From Chrysopilus asiliformis (Eukaryota > Arthropoda > Insecta > Diptera > Rhagionidae): a stretch of DNA of 64,000 nt. The first letter of the stretch is position 1. Every line of letters starts with the position of its first letter. This document shows, piece after piece, positions 1 to 12,500 of this stretch. The notes under the pieces were generated by a model. The model made no database searches and was not told where the DNA came from. It saw only the letters and a list, made by a program, of their open reading frames with translations. A program made the translations under genes and the position numbers. The stretch lies in the NCBI GenBank assembly GCA_964034945.1, contig OZ035961.1, positions 14,895,243 to 14,959,242 on the forward strand, read 5' to 3'.

Positions 1-165
1 GATCTTTCTCGTGATTTTTCACAGAAATCATTGCAGAAATGGAAGCCCTTTCCAAAAAGTGTTCAACCAAAATGAAAACTACACGGGTTCAAAAGTTAAC
101 CCAGGGGCACGAAAAACGATATTTCTTACATGGTTCTTTGTGACGTACTTCATAGACAGTGCTTC
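1..165 (+). repeat. Truncated copy of an interspersed repeat, also at 25.2-25.5 kb
   Basis: The first ~165 bases match, in reverse complement, the block at about 25190-25450. Both share a stretch with CACGGGTTCAAAAGTTAACC followed by GGGGCACGAAAAACG and a catggttcttt segment. The window edge cuts the copy. No coding signal was recognised in it. Confidence 0.75.
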
Positions 166-1849
166 ACTGAACTTTAGAATTTTTCGTATGCTAGATTTTT
201 GTTCAAATTTTACAAATTTTTATTTTTGCCAACCGTTTTGGTTTTAATTTTGGGCAATCATTCAAAACAATTTTTCAAAATAAAAGCATCTGAAATTAGA
301 AATGTTTCGAAATTATTTTACGAATCCAAAACATCTCAAATTAGCATTTCAATGACAAAATCAAAGAGTGAAAAATTACAAGTGTTATAGATGCAATACT
401 TTGATTAACTCGCAAAATTAATTCCAGATTTAGCAAAATTATAATCAAGTGACTAAGATTTTTTGGCTTTCGGCCAGCCCTCGAGAATTCCGTTTCATTA
501 ATCAAAATATGAATTCGTATGTCATCAGATAGCAATGTGATGCGATCTTTGGCTCAGTTGAAAATTATTTCAAAATCTTTAAATGCCCCGGCAAATAAAA
601 AGTTTTGTCTTTTGGTGTGTCTCGCGTAAGCGTAACGCAACAGATCGTCGTTTTGGCAAACAAAATCAACCACCAATGATTTTTGTTGAGGAAAAATTTT
701 ATGAAAAAAATTATAAAAATCTGAACATGGTATTAACGTAAATTTCTGTATGAGAAATGCCCTTCATGTTTTACGTATGTGGTTAGCTTAGTGTTGCGGT
801 GACTTATAACTTCTTCACCCGCATGCAATACAATATCCAAACAGCTAATTTATAAATAGCTTCTATCTTAACAGTGAAAATAAAAATTTCCACCGAAAAT
901 ATCATTCGACGTAAATACGCTGAAATAAAAGCCTCAAGAATTTCGCTAGGTTGGCCACTTGAGAAAAAAAAATTAAATCTATTTAGAGTATATTCTGTTA
1001 CCTACTCATTTTTTTGTGTTCTTAACTGATACCTAAATTTGATTTCGTCAATTTGAAATTCAAACTGATTGCTGTCGACAACGGCTCTAATAATGAAAAT
1101 ATTAGAACTGGTTTAGGTTACTAACTTAATATCTAGAACGGATTCGTACTAAAATAATTATAATTCGACTACAAATAAAATAAATTTATTTCTGCGGGTG
1201 CAAAAGCTTTTCTCTTGCGAAGAAATTTACACAAGGGAAGTTAGAAGCAGTGTTTTTTTTCTCTCAGTATAATTTGTTGTTTGTATAACAAACGTGGAGC
1301 GTAGGCGATGAAGCGTATGTTGAATTTATGATGAGTCTGATATTTTTATAAAAGAATTTATTAATCTAGTAATTGGTACATGACCTTTTTATTCTTAAGA
1401 GCGTAAAAATGAAATCTATACAAAAAATATCTGTAGACTTTTCGCTTTCCACCAATTTTCAGCTCTAAAGGTTTTGGTGGTCCGAAAATATTAGAACCGT
1501 TTAAAAAACGAAAATTTAAGGACATTTTTTTGGAACATCAGTGAACGATCTTCAGAGGATATAAACCCAAAATCGTTCAAACTATAAATCTTGCCATAAC
1601 CTATCACAGTGAAAAGATATTTCAATGGGTTTGTGTTAAATTTGTAGTACAACTGTTTAAGAAAAACTGCAAAATTTTGTGAAATTTTGATACTGTGAGT
1701 GATCTTTACTAGGACTTTATATCTCAAACCGTTATTGAGCTATACCAATTTTTCGAAAATTCAAGTTTTTCGCGATTATCTCAAAAACTAATACTTTTTT
1801 GGTGGTTCAATGTATGAAATAAATTTTCATAAGAGAGTTTAAGAATCGA

Positions 1850-2095
1850 AATCGGAGAAAATTTGTCGACTCCAACTCCGAATCGGTTATTTTACATCCA
1901 TTGGCCACTCTATAGTTTATTACCCTTTCAGATTAGGTCAAACCTCAATATTTTGCAACCAAAAACTATGTTTGATTTGGGGTTTGAGGTCCTTTAATGA
2001 TTTTTTAAGCCGAAGGAATCGAAATTGGATATTCCGAAATTTCAGAAGTTGAAGTCGGAGTCGAAGGTTATGGTATCGACTCTACAGCCCTGATA
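1850..2095 (+). repeat. Interspersed repeat family rich in GGAGTCGGAGT-type motifs, copy 1
   Basis: This copy shares with 43940-44190 the block TTTGATTTGGGGTTTGAGGT, a ccattggcc box, a cluster of 'ggagtcg/gaagtcg' motifs and an 'agccctg' end. A third, rearranged relative lies at 54346-54535. Such 'gctgtggagtcgg' repeats are common in insect genomes. I cannot assign the class. Confidence 0.65.
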
Positions 2096-2443
2096 ATAAC
2101 AGCCTTTTTCTGTTGAGCAGCAAAATGCAGCTTACATGAAATACTTATTTATTCAAAAATAAATTTCAGTGAATTCAATTTTCATTAAACATAAGTTAAA
2201 TATCTATGTTTGTCTTTTTCTTTCTTATGATCATATTTTTATGTAAAATTATTAACCCTAAAATGCGGAATTTGAACAATTTCAGTCATAAAAAGACGCT
2301 AAAAGATGTGTATTAAAATTTAAAAAAATAATTTGATTTAAATTGCAAGAGTTAGAAATATACGTATTTTCATATGTAAAAATAGTTTTTATGTTTTTAG
2401 GGTCAAAAGTTAACAAAGATAGAAACATGGATTTTCTAATAAT

Positions 2444-2573
2444 CACCCCGATTGTGAGTGTCGTGTCGTTTTCAACAAGAGTCGTTTCACGTGTTGTTGT
2501 TAGTGTTTTTATACCAACAACAACACGTAAAACTACTCTTGTCGAAAACGACACGACACTCGCAATCGGGGTG
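2444..2573. mobile_element. Palindromic MITE, 130 bp
   Basis: An almost perfect inverted repeat runs from CACCCCGATTG at the left to its complement CAATCGGGGTG at the right, with arms of about 60 bp and only a few mismatches around a short loop near 2505-2515. It has no coding capacity. The target duplication is not obvious, so the superfamily is unassigned. Confidence 0.8.
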
Positions 2574-3592
2574 ATTTTTATTGACTTTCTTCAAAAACAA
2601 AAAAAAAACAATTGCTTATTCTGGTAAAAATTTCGGATTTAAAACCTATTCCAATCGAATTTTAATTTACGAGGCACTCAAGTAATTTTTTTTTAAATCC
2701 ACCACTTTTTTAAATATTTAAATTCAAGGTTATTTACGCATATTCGATTTGCAAATCACCCCTGTTTGATATTTACATTCCAATCGTTTGTAAAATTACT
2801 AAAAATCGAAAATATTTTGATGTAGATTTGTGTCATCTTTGATTTACTATCATAACTTGGGAAAAAAATCGTTCAATTTCCTAGAAATCAAGGAAAGATT
2901 ATTCAATTTCTCAAAAGTTAGGGTAAATAATTTTCCAATTGCCGAGTCACATTAATTAAAGTAAAATCTTCAATTCATATTCAATTCGATTAATAAATAA
3001 CATTATGAGACAAGTTATTTAACATTTTTGATCACAAATAAATTATTGATTTTCTCTCGGTTAATTTTCCTTGATTTTCTTGTACATTTACGAAAATTTT
3101 TGAAGTTTAAAAAAGAACAAAAATCGGTATAGACGTTTTGAAAATTTCGTGCGAAACATAAATACATAGATTTGTGATCGTATTTAGCACCTACATAGAT
3201 GCATAATGTCGATGATGGCACCTTTCCTAAGGAATTTCATCTTCTCTACGTTGAAGCCGGACAGACCACAGTGTATATGAAAAAAATATGTAGAATAATA
3301 TCGAATTCAGCTATTATTCGCCTTTGTCTATGCAATTTCAAGATTCTATACTGTTTCTTGTCGGGGGATTTTCTTGAATCGTTGGCGTTGCTCATTGTGT
3401 GTTTTTGTGTATTGAAGCACCTCGATGAAATCTTTGAGGGAAAGTTTAATTTTAGATGTGGTCCAATGACTAAATACACTATTGGGGCATGGGCTACTAA
3501 ATATGGAGTGTTAGTATAAGTGAACTGATAAAACGTCTTGTTCTTAAGATTTGAGTAGGAGCATCGTACCGAGGAAATCTTTAAAAGTATAT

Positions 3593-3626
3593 TCAGTTGG
3601 TTTTGGCCTCTCGATCGCAGTAGACA
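3593..3626 (+). promoter_or_regulatory. Mlc2 core promoter: initiator plus DPE
   Basis: An arthropod initiator TCAGTT lies at 3593-3598 (A+1 at 3595). A downstream promoter element AGACA matching RGWYV lies exactly at +28 to +32 (3622-3626). No TATA box is seen at -30. The predicted TSS gives a 53-nt 5' leader before the ATG at 3648. The assignment rests on motif spacing only. Confidence 0.55.
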
Positions 3627-3647
3627 TCACAACTTTTATACAGCAAC

Positions 3648-6075
3648 ATGGTAAGGATCCAAGAAAATTTTCATATTCCAATCAAATGTGAAGAAAATGT
3701 GGAAAATTTTCTGTGAAAAATTTTCTTTTGAAACAAATTTTGCTGAACAAAAGTAAAAGTTGAGAAAATTGTTTTTATTACATAGTGGAATAAAATCAAC
3801 GGTTTTTAAAGTTTAAATTGAGTGTGAAAAAATTTTTTTTTTTGCAAAATTTCCAAAATATTCAGTGAAAGTGATCTCCAGAGGATTAAAATCTCCACTT
3901 AACAGGATTATAATTACAATGGATTACAAATGGGATTACTGTATTCGATGCTACAGGATATTAGAAGAAAAACTTTCGGGTTGAAATTTCAAAGATACTA
4001 CGGAAATTCAGAAAAATTCTTGATTATCGCATAAGATGAAAATTTCGTAACGATTTTATTTTTAACACGGAAAAACGAGTTTTGCCGACCGCACGAAACG
4101 GGCGATTCTTACGCGTTCGGTCAAGTGTAGCGCCGATCTTGAGTTATTTTTGGAACAGCTATTCTGTGTCTAATAAAGGAGCCACCTTAGAGCTATGTGT
4201 AATCGATTGTAATTTGATATCCTACCGGAGATTATGCAAAAATTATACGAGAAAAAATTTCGAATTATGTAATAAGAATTAAAATTTTGACGACTTTGAA
4301 TAAAAAAACATTTTTTATGTCATGTTTCGGAGATGATTTAATTATTTTTATTTTTTAAATTAAAGGCCGATGATAAGAAGAAGGTTAAGAAGAAGAAGGC
4401 AAAGGAAGAGGGAGCAAGTTCCGAAGCCGCATCTGAAGCCCCATCTGAACCAGAGCCATCTGCACCAGCCACCCCCGCCGCTGCTACTCCAGCTTCCGGT
4501 GGATCGAAACGTGCCTCATCCGGAGGCTCGAGGAAATCAAAGCGCGCTGGATCCAGCGTGTTCTCTGTTTTCTCACAGAAACAAGTCGCAGAATTCAAGG
4601 AGGTAATAGAGCGAAATTTGCTACAGAATAATTAGAGGACGAGCGGCCATTACAAGAATTTTTAAAATTTCGAATGGAAGTCCATTTCAAATTGGTCAAA
4701 AAAAAAAGACCGAACTGGTTTGAAGCTTTTTGTGGCTACAAATTTCTTGTGGAAAATTTCGACATTTGGATTCGAAATAGTTGACACCCCGATTTTATCT
4801 GGCGAGATTTTTGCACTTTCAACTTTATTTTCTGTCGAATGTCCCAATTCTTGAATCAATAATATTTTCGCAGTTTTTTGAAATCCATTTACTGTGTCGA
4901 CGTTTTGCCCTTTCGAATTTCGATATTTTGCCCATCGAAAATTGGATATTTTAACTTATAAAAAAAAATACAAAACCATCAGCTCTTTCAACTTTCTGTC
5001 CTGTTGGTTTTTTGTCCTTTTGAATTTTTTTGTATCCACTTTTTGAAATTCGAAGACCCAAAAATGTAAAATTTGGTGATTAAGACAATCACATTTGCAA
5101 GGTTTTTTCTTAATCGAAATAAATCAATCGAATTTTTACCGTGTCGATTTTTTGTCGTGACGACTTTTGGTCTTCCAAATATTCTCAGACGTTTGCTTTG
5201 ACTCTTTTTTGACAAAAATATTTAGGAGTCATTCTAAGTTCATTTGACCAGTTTTATGCACCCTCAAATTTTCTATAGATTGAGAAATTTCGACTGAGAA
5301 TTTATGAAGAAATTCTAAGGTAATTTGGCAGTACTTTTGCCTCATCAAATTTTCTGCACTTGCGACTTTTTGTCGAGTCGATGGCACCAGCTTGGTAATC
5401 GGTTGGCCATCGCTTGGCCACTGCTTGGCCACTGCTTGGCCACCGCTTGGCCACCGCTTGGCCACCGCTTGGCCACCGCTTGGCCACCGCTTGTGCAAAC
5501 AGTGGGGTTTTTGGAGCGATATTTATTACGTCACACAATGTTGCTATGACCAATCGATTTTTTTATTATTGGCTGTTTGTCCTGTTTCAGTGTTTTGCAA
5601 ATGAATGAAGTTTCTTGGGAAATTCTAATTTCTTTTGCGTGTTTTATTGTAGGCTTTCCAACTTATGGACCATGACAAAGATGGTGTCATTGGTAAGAAC
5701 GATCTCCGCGCCACATTCGATTCCCTTGGTAAATTATCATCAGATAAGGAATTGGACACCATGCTTTCCGAAGCTCCCGGTCCAATCAATTTCACACAAT
5801 TGTTGTCCCTCTTCGCCAACCGTATGGCTGGCTCAGGTGCCACCGATGACGATGATGTCGTCATTGAAGCCTTCAAGAAGTTCGACAAAGACGGTCTTAT
5901 CGATGGTGATAGGCTGCGAACCCTCCTTATGACATACGGCGAGAAATTCTCCGCTGATGAAGTTGATGATGCCTACGACAACATGGTGATTGACGATAAG
6001 AATCAAATCGACACAGCCGCTCTCATTGCCATGTTAACTGGCAAGGACGAGGAAGAAGAGGAAGCCGCTGCATAA
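3648..6075 (+). CDS. Mlc2: Myosin regulatory light chain 2 (muscle), three exons
   Basis: Exons are 3648-3650 (ATG only), 4366-4602 and 5653-6075, all with GT/AG borders; the spliced product is 220 aa, close to the ~222 aa of Drosophila Mlc2. The protein is the regulatory light chain that binds the myosin heavy-chain neck in the sarcomere. It starts MADDKKKVKKKKAKEEG, continues with a Pro/Ala-rich N-terminal extension typical of insect flight-muscle RLC, then the phosphorylatable segment KRAGSSVFSVFSQKQ (the myosin light chain kinase target serines). The first EF-hand loop, DHDKDGVIGKND, is intact; later EF-hands are degenerate (FDKDGLIDGDRL), and the tail is Glu/Ala-rich. Splitting the start codon into its own exon is unusual but gives a clean frame. 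Intron 2 holds an 11-bp minisatellite. Antisense frames over exon 2 are shadows. Confidence 0.95.
5403..5490 (+). repeat. 11-bp minisatellite in Mlc2 intron 2
   Basis: Eight head-to-tail copies of TTGGCCACCGC are present; the first three are ttggccatcgc or ttggccactgc and the last five are identical. Because 11 is not a multiple of 3, all three frames of both strands stay open, which explains the spurious 'WPSGGQAVAK' frames. The identical 3' units point to recent expansion. Confidence 0.95.
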
Positions 6076-6374
6076 ATTATTATCTAATCATAATTTTTTA
6101 ATTAATGATAATAATAATGTTAAGCAAAACAAAAAAAAAATATCGTCACTCTTTTTTGATATAACATCGAAGTAGCAATTACAATAATAATAACAGCAAC
6201 AACAACTACAACAAAAAAGAAGAAGAACAACAACAGCAACAACAACAACAACATAACGCAACAACAATTTCTCATCGTTTATCATCATTTCCATTTTAAG
6301 AAAAAAAAAACACAATTTTTTTCGAAATTGCTCATCTCTTAATCAATAAAGTTCCAAAATGCATTGAAAATAAA
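6076..6374 (+). other. Mlc2 3' UTR with (AAC)n tract and poly(A) signals
   Basis: After the TAA the UTR contains an aac/aat trinucleotide-rich tract (about 6170-6255). AATAAA is found at 6345-6350, with a second at 6369-6374. Long 'VVVAVVV' minus-strand frames across it are trinucleotide-repeat artefacts. Confidence 0.7.
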
Positions 6375-7479
6375 AGAACGAAATTTTTAAGGGTTTTTGG
6401 TGGAATTTTATTTCGTTAAACAAAAAATCATACACAAAAAAATTATGCGGTCCGAGGACATCCAAAAATTAAGCAATTATTAATTCTCTCACCATCGATA
6501 ATAATTATTACACACAATCACCATCGAATTGTAATTTTTAAGAGAACAACCAATGAAAAAACTTAAAGTGTAATTTGAAACAATTAAAATCTAACATCTT
6601 ATATGGAACACGTTTTAAATATGTGCTCAACTTCTATCTCATAAATCATTTTTCTAATCATAATTTGTATGTTTATTTAAATTCAGTTCACATGAAGAAA
6701 AAGAAAATGCCAATTCTAGAATAAAAAAAAACAAAATTATTTTCAAGTACCTTTTAATTGAAAACCAAAAATGATAGCGACTGACCAACTCGTTGCTAAC
6801 TTTTATTTTATTGTATCTTTACGTAAAAATTTTAAAAAAAGAAAAACATAAAAAAACCTAAAAAAATAATAAAAATTTGAAAAAAAATAAGTTTTTGGGA
6901 AATTTTTTACTGATTGGTTTTAATTTAAAAAAGATTTTTTAAAGTTTTTACAAGAAATATCTTTGGCATGAAAACTTTAGTATTTACACTGATTCATGTG
7001 GATTCATGGGGTTATGCATAAAATACGGTGCGATAAGGTTTGCAATTTTTAACCCCCCTCCCCTTTTTTAAAGCCTGTTACCACTTTTTATTTTGGGATT
7101 TTATTATGCCACCTCACTGTCGTTTTATGAACAGCTTCTTATGGAAATGAAAGGTTGAAGTATTTTAAACCTTTTTATCCAAAATACCACATTTTCAGAG
7201 AGAGTTTTCAAAAAATTCTAAACGATTTTAAGAAGATGCAAAAAACATAAGAAATACATAAAGAAATGGTAAGCTTGACAGTACTTTTAAAAATGTATGG
7301 CAGAAAAAAAAGAAGAAATTTAGATGTGAAATTACGGTGAAGGAAAAAATCGTCCCAGTTCGTAATAGAAGACGTTAATAGATTAATTTTTTAATCTGAA
7401 TTTTGCATTCAATGAAAACCGGGGTGGAATCGCACAAGGTGATATAATCTGTCAGCTAAATGCAGTGTTGTTCCTCTAC

Positions 7480-7600
7480 GCGTAGACTTTAATTGTCTAC
7501 ACTTCAGCGTAGACAATAGCGTAGACAATAGATTTGGGGTAGACAATGTAGACATTGGCGTAGACAATGTCGACTTTGTGTAGACAATGTAGACTTCCTG
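7480..7600 (+). repeat. Degenerate GTAGACAAT tandem cluster
   Basis: About eight imperfect copies of GTAGACAAT(G/A), separated by 1-12 bases, lie within 120 bp. No surrounding gene explains it. Confidence 0.7.
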
Positions 7601-7854
7601 GTATCTGTCAAAACAAAGTCATCAGTGAGTCATATATCTAATACTATACTATATAGGAAATTTCGCTTTGGACTAAGTAGCTCCTGATTTGAGGTAGCAT
7701 CCCGTTTACAGAATTCCGTATACGGCGTACAGTTCTTAAATGTTTCTGCTTTGTTTACTTCCAAATAAAGTTTTTTTTTGCATGATGTTCCATTTCAGTC
7801 ATCCTCCCATACCTCCTTCCCCTCGGTCTTCCTTGACTTCACAACTCACGGAAT

Positions 7855-8165
7855 GCTTTTTGGTGGGTTTGTGTTAGAGCTGGAACTCTAACGAACATAT
7901 GTGCCAAATTTCAGGCTGATCGGCTCGGTAGTTTTTCCGCGAAAGAGAAACATATAAGAAAATCCAAGCTTTGGATGCACTTTACCCACTCCCCTTACTC
8001 CCCCCACCCCTGGGGCTACTTTTCAATAGGCCTTTGTTGTTAAAAGGCGTAGAGCGAGCATACATACAAATTTCAGGTCAATCGGTTCATCCGTCTTCAC
8101 GTGAAAGAGGAACAGATAGACAAACTGACGGACAGACACCAACTCATTTTTTTATATTAGTATGA
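7855..8165 (+). repeat. Interspersed repeat ending in ATATTAGTATG, copy 1
   Basis: Diagnostic boxes in order: 'gccaaatttcaggctgatcg', 'ccgcgaaagag', a 'ccccttactcccccc' tract, 'caatcggttcatccgt', 'cgtgaaagaggaacagaka', a short GACA tract, and the end 'ccaactcattttt..atattagtatgatt'. The same box order recurs at 22161-22655 and 29590-30098, and partly at 58180-58860. The ATATTAGTATG end is typical of short interspersed repeats in many insects; I leave the class open. Confidence 0.8.
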
Positions 8166-9530
8166 TTACAGAGTTCCCGAGTTTCAAAAGTTGATGGGTG
8201 ATAGTCCCTATAAATTATCACCTTACGTGATTCCACCCCAGACTTAATTCAAATGTTTAGTGGTATTTTAAAGAAGATTGAGAGTCAAAATTTTTTTTTC
8301 ACATAAAACTTATAAAATTAAGTCAAGCTTCGATCCGTAAACTATTTTTGAGCTCCAAAAATGTGTCACGTTTTGAACAATTTTTCGGTTTATGAACGAA
8401 ATTTTAGTTTTTAGACAGGTGTTTCGGTTTGTGAACGCTCTTCAGTAATAGATTGAGTTCACGAATCGAGGTTCGGATGTACAATTTTTTCGAAGAATTT
8501 CCTCAAAAACCACTAAAACGATTTTAGCGAGACTTTCCTTATCATAGGAAATGGCAAAAGCCATGCTCTTTTTCATAACCCCCCTTTGTTGTGACCCCCT
8601 TTCCCAATATATCTTAAATCGCTAAAGGGATTTAGATTTTGGATTCGGTTTTCCATGTTACGTAGGACATTCCCGAAGGCAATTCTTCACACATTTAGAG
8701 CTTCCTTGAAATCCCCTCTCCGGCTATCTTTTGCGATTCTGAAGACATTTTAATAGTTTTTGCTATTAGATAGATCTTTCCTCTAGAAAATATTTTGCCC
8801 ACTAAATTCAACCCCATCCTTTCCCTGCAAAAATTGCCTCGCTTGTTATCTGCTCAACTTATGAAGATTTTTTAGGAAAATATTACTGAAAAGCACACTG
8901 TCTCATATATCAGTTTTTTTTTTTAGAAATTTTTCCAATTTTTTCTCAGTGTATAACTACTAAAAAAAATTTGTATTACCGATAATAATTGATCGAAGAT
9001 TTAGGTCTGTAACACCTGAACCACTTTATGCTCACCTGCATCATAGCCAACCACGTTATTCACTCATTCAGCAACATGACTCAATGTTTAGCTCCCCATC
9101 AAAGCCCGGCTTTTAATCAAAACAAAATCTGAAAAAATCAAGAAAATAAAACTTTCTCAGAGAGTCTTGGGCGAGACTTTTCGATTTCTTGATTTCTTAG
9201 CGATTTCTTAACGATATACAGGGTGGCTTAAACATAAATCTAATGCTTCAGTGGAACAATTCATGAACATAGTCAAAAGTTGATATGCTTTCGCGTTAAG
9301 TAAATGTAAAATGAAAGTTAAAGTCGAATAAAGTTGAATGACGATCACCCTGTTTAACAACTTTACACATGAGTCGAATGCTAAACTTGGTGGAAAGTGA
9401 AGGTCTTTCACGGAATAAACTACAAAACGTCTTACAACTAGCTTCAGTCGAGCTTCGAATAGAGACCAGTTATTATTAAACTTTCCATTTGAACGAAGGA
9501 AATGTTTAAATCGTGCCACGAGCTGTAAAT

Positions 9531-12500
9531 ATGAAGTGTTTAATGTTTTTCATATTTTTGTGTTTTGTTTTATTTGAAATTGGTACGAATATCTGTTAAA
9601 TTTAAAACATTTAATTTAAGTCTTAATTTGATTTGATAGAATATTTTAATGAAAAATTTTTTCCATTGATAGTGCGTGCTGTAAACTTAGTGGCGTATAT
9701 TTCCCAGAGTGGTCTTCATGGAGAAATCCATTTCTCACAATTCAACAGTACGACCGTAGAAGTTCGTGCGGAATTAGAGACAACTTTGCAATATCCAGAT
9801 CAAATATGGAGTTGGGGAGTTTACCAATTTCCCGTTGACTATTCCAGTGTCGATCCTTCATACAGATGTGATTCGCAGAGGATCGGTGAAAATTTAGTCA
9901 CCTTCGACGATGATTTGGGATATCTTACACTGCCAGGAAATGAAACCTCAGTTTGGCTGACGAACCTGCAATTGACGGGCATGTATTCTACCGAGTGGTC
10001 AGTTTTTATCTGAAAGTATTTTTTATCGTGTTTTTTTTTCCGCGGATAGGCGATAAGGGTCTATGGGGGAAATCTCTGGTTCTATCGAATTCCGATGGAA
10101 GTGTGCGTATCTGCGCTACAATAACCACCGTCGATCAATCGCTGGAACACATTGCGGAGGCGAGATTTCACAGTCCGATAGCTGGCTCCGTCTACTTTCG
10201 TTGGCTGGCCGCTAAAGAAACTGATCATTCCGATACGTTAATTATTTCAAATCTATTCCACACGAAGACATTAACCAGTGCGGATAATTTCACGACCAGC
10301 ACCCAGCATTCTTGGAAAATTTACGTGACCGACATCTTCGAGCACGATCACCATCGATCGGAGGATAATTGCAATTTTCTACAGTTGGTCTTTGATCCTC
10401 AAGGTTATGGGGATGGAAAGGCCATTGGCGATCTAGACGTGCGAGCTGGAAAAATTAAGGTGGCCACGAAACCATTGAAGAAATTGGAGCCACAATTATA
10501 TAGAGATGAAAAGTTGGCTTTGTTGCCATCTGATTTAACTATTCCACATCGAACACTGTATCTGGTTTTGTTCGATCACCTTCATAAGGGCGACTTCATT
10601 TCATGTGCGAAAATTCGACATGTTAAACCAATTTTGTACAAGTAAGAATGATTGCCTGATTTTTAAAATATTCTTTTTTTTACATAACATTTATAAAGGC
10701 TTTTTTTACATAACATTTATTAAATACGTCACGCCAATTTTCGCCTTTTCTGATCGCCCCTTCTTGTTACGCGTTGTCTGGATTTTTTGTATATGGTTCA
10801 AGACCGATGTAAGCCTATCGCTGAACCTCCTTCAACTCCTTAAACGTGTGACGTATTTTATGGACAGCTGATACAAATATCTTGCGAAGGAGTAAAAAAA
10901 TACACAGTTGCGGAACTACAAACCACCCCGTCCCACCACTTTAGCAAAAAGTATTTGTTGGCCTTGTAAAAATTACAACCCTTCCTAATCTTCTTTTAAT
11001 GATTCAAAGTTTAAGAACCTTTTTTAGTTTTGTTAGATCGATATTCGGGCAACCATCAAAACTTCTAGCCCTACTCTGCATATTCTGAGGTTTTGCCTTC
11101 TCCGCTTGTGACGGCAATTTTAGCTAAAGGGCAGAGGACTGGGTGCCGCACTGGGGACCACTGGGTGCCGCACGTCCTCGTAGGTAAAAGGAGTTTAGGG
11201 AGATTTAACAGTCCTGAGGCACAACGCTTTTTTAAAAAGGAGCCGTCGAATATAGTAGCGGAGCTCGATATCGATTGCTTTTACCCAAGCAAGTCTCCGC
11301 CTTTCATGTCCGCTTCCCACGACGATATCTAAGGAAGATCAGTTAAGAAAACCGTTTCCTGACTTTGGTTTTGAAACGTTGTGAAAAAAATGTTTTTAGA
11401 AATTTATTTTAATATTTTTTTGTGGAAAATTTGGTGTTATTAGACGCTAGTTACACCAATTGAAGTAGGAGGGCTGTGTTTTTATAGTTAGGGCTGTGTT
11501 TTTATAATAACGATTTAAATTTTAAAGCGATCTCCAGGTGATCTTGAAGTGATTCTTCGATTTAACTTTTAATTTTTTCTCACCATTCTAGAACTTTCCT
11601 CAATGCCAACGGTATTAAAGGCGAAATATCATTTAGCCAACGGTCAAGATTCGATCCAACATTCTTGAACTTTACAATCGCATCTTCCAGCAACGAAACT
11701 GATACAAATTTGCAGTACGCTAAGGACATTGCTGCAATCAGAATAAACGAGCTTCCGCCATCACCTTTAAGGGCAAGACATGAAGATTATTGTCACACTA
11801 CCAGTAAAATTTTCGACCCAAGAAATTTAGAAAAAACTACAATCCCGCCTGCTGGTTTCGGTACGCAAGATCAATATCCTGTAGGAGATCTCACTGGGAA
11901 ACTTCAAAGTCGAAACCAAAAATATTTCCACAATTACGTGTTGCCAGGATCTAGTTCTGAGTTGAGTGGAATTTATTGGGACGTTTTTCTACCTCTGCAA
12001 GGACAAAACAGCATTGCACATCGTGGGCTAGTCTGGTACAAATATAACCGTTCGGATCCAGCAAATATCACGGAATCCGATTGGGGTTGCGGGACGATCC
12101 TGCATTACGAGAAAAATGGAATCTATCAGAAGCAAATGTTTACCGCTCAAGTACTTTTCCGATATCCAGTTGTAGGGAGGATTGTTTTCCGACAGCCAAA
12201 GGAAGAGCCATGGTACGATACCACCGTCCTTTTCGAGTATTTAATTCATGCTGATGGTTCAACACAAAATAATTCCGACTCGCATCGTTGGGCGATTCAC
12301 GTCGACCCTCCTGGCAAGGATTTTTACAATTGGAGTCAGAGGTGTTTGAGTTCTGGGGAGATTTATAATCCTTACCAGGTCGATTTGAATGAAAATGCTC
12401 CCGCGGACTCTTGCAACTCCCATTTCTCGGGGTTGTGTCGATTGGGCGATTTATTCAACAGACTTGGGCTGATTTCGATTGCTGGTAGTCGCAGTAATGC

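Larger units (their letters stand above)
166..3592. other. AT-rich non-coding stretch upstream of Mlc2
   Basis: No gene could be supported. Short open frames here (for example 1491-1727 on the minus strand and 3199-3519 on the plus strand) resemble nothing I recognise and are of a length expected by chance in AT-rich DNA. The stretch contains a relic of the 'gtcggagtcg' repeat family (1850-2095) and a palindromic MITE (2444-2573), listed separately. Confidence 0.6.
6375..9530. other. Intergenic stretch with repeat relics
   Basis: No gene could be supported. It holds a relic of the 'gctgt(t/c)cataaaatacg' TIR family (about 7007-7139), a degenerate GTAGACAATG repeat cluster (7480-7600), a copy of the ATATTAGTATG-ending family (about 7855-8165), and a 'cggtttatgaac' repeat (8330-8480) related to sequence near 12700 and 19800-19925. 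Confidence 0.6.

Noticed and set aside
2252..2290. TTAACCCTAAAATGCGG as a possible piggyBac left end
   Set aside because: No matching inverted end with TTAA was found within the next few kilobases.
3199..3519. 106-aa plus-strand frame upstream of Mlc2
   Set aside because: No recognisable family and no gene context; length possible by chance, and it lies just before the predicted Mlc2 promoter.
5229..5608. Several overlapping frames rich in WPSGGQAVAK / LGHRLATAWPP
   Set aside because: Artefacts of the 11-bp minisatellite in Mlc2 intron 2.
6088..6315. 75-aa minus-strand frame with VVVAVVVLLLF
   Set aside because: Antisense of the trinucleotide-rich Mlc2 3' UTR.
9217..9370. 'acagggtgg' near 9219 and 'caccctgt' near 9347 as possible mariner ends
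   Set aside because: The match is only about 8 bp and does not continue inward; no TA-flanked symmetric structure.
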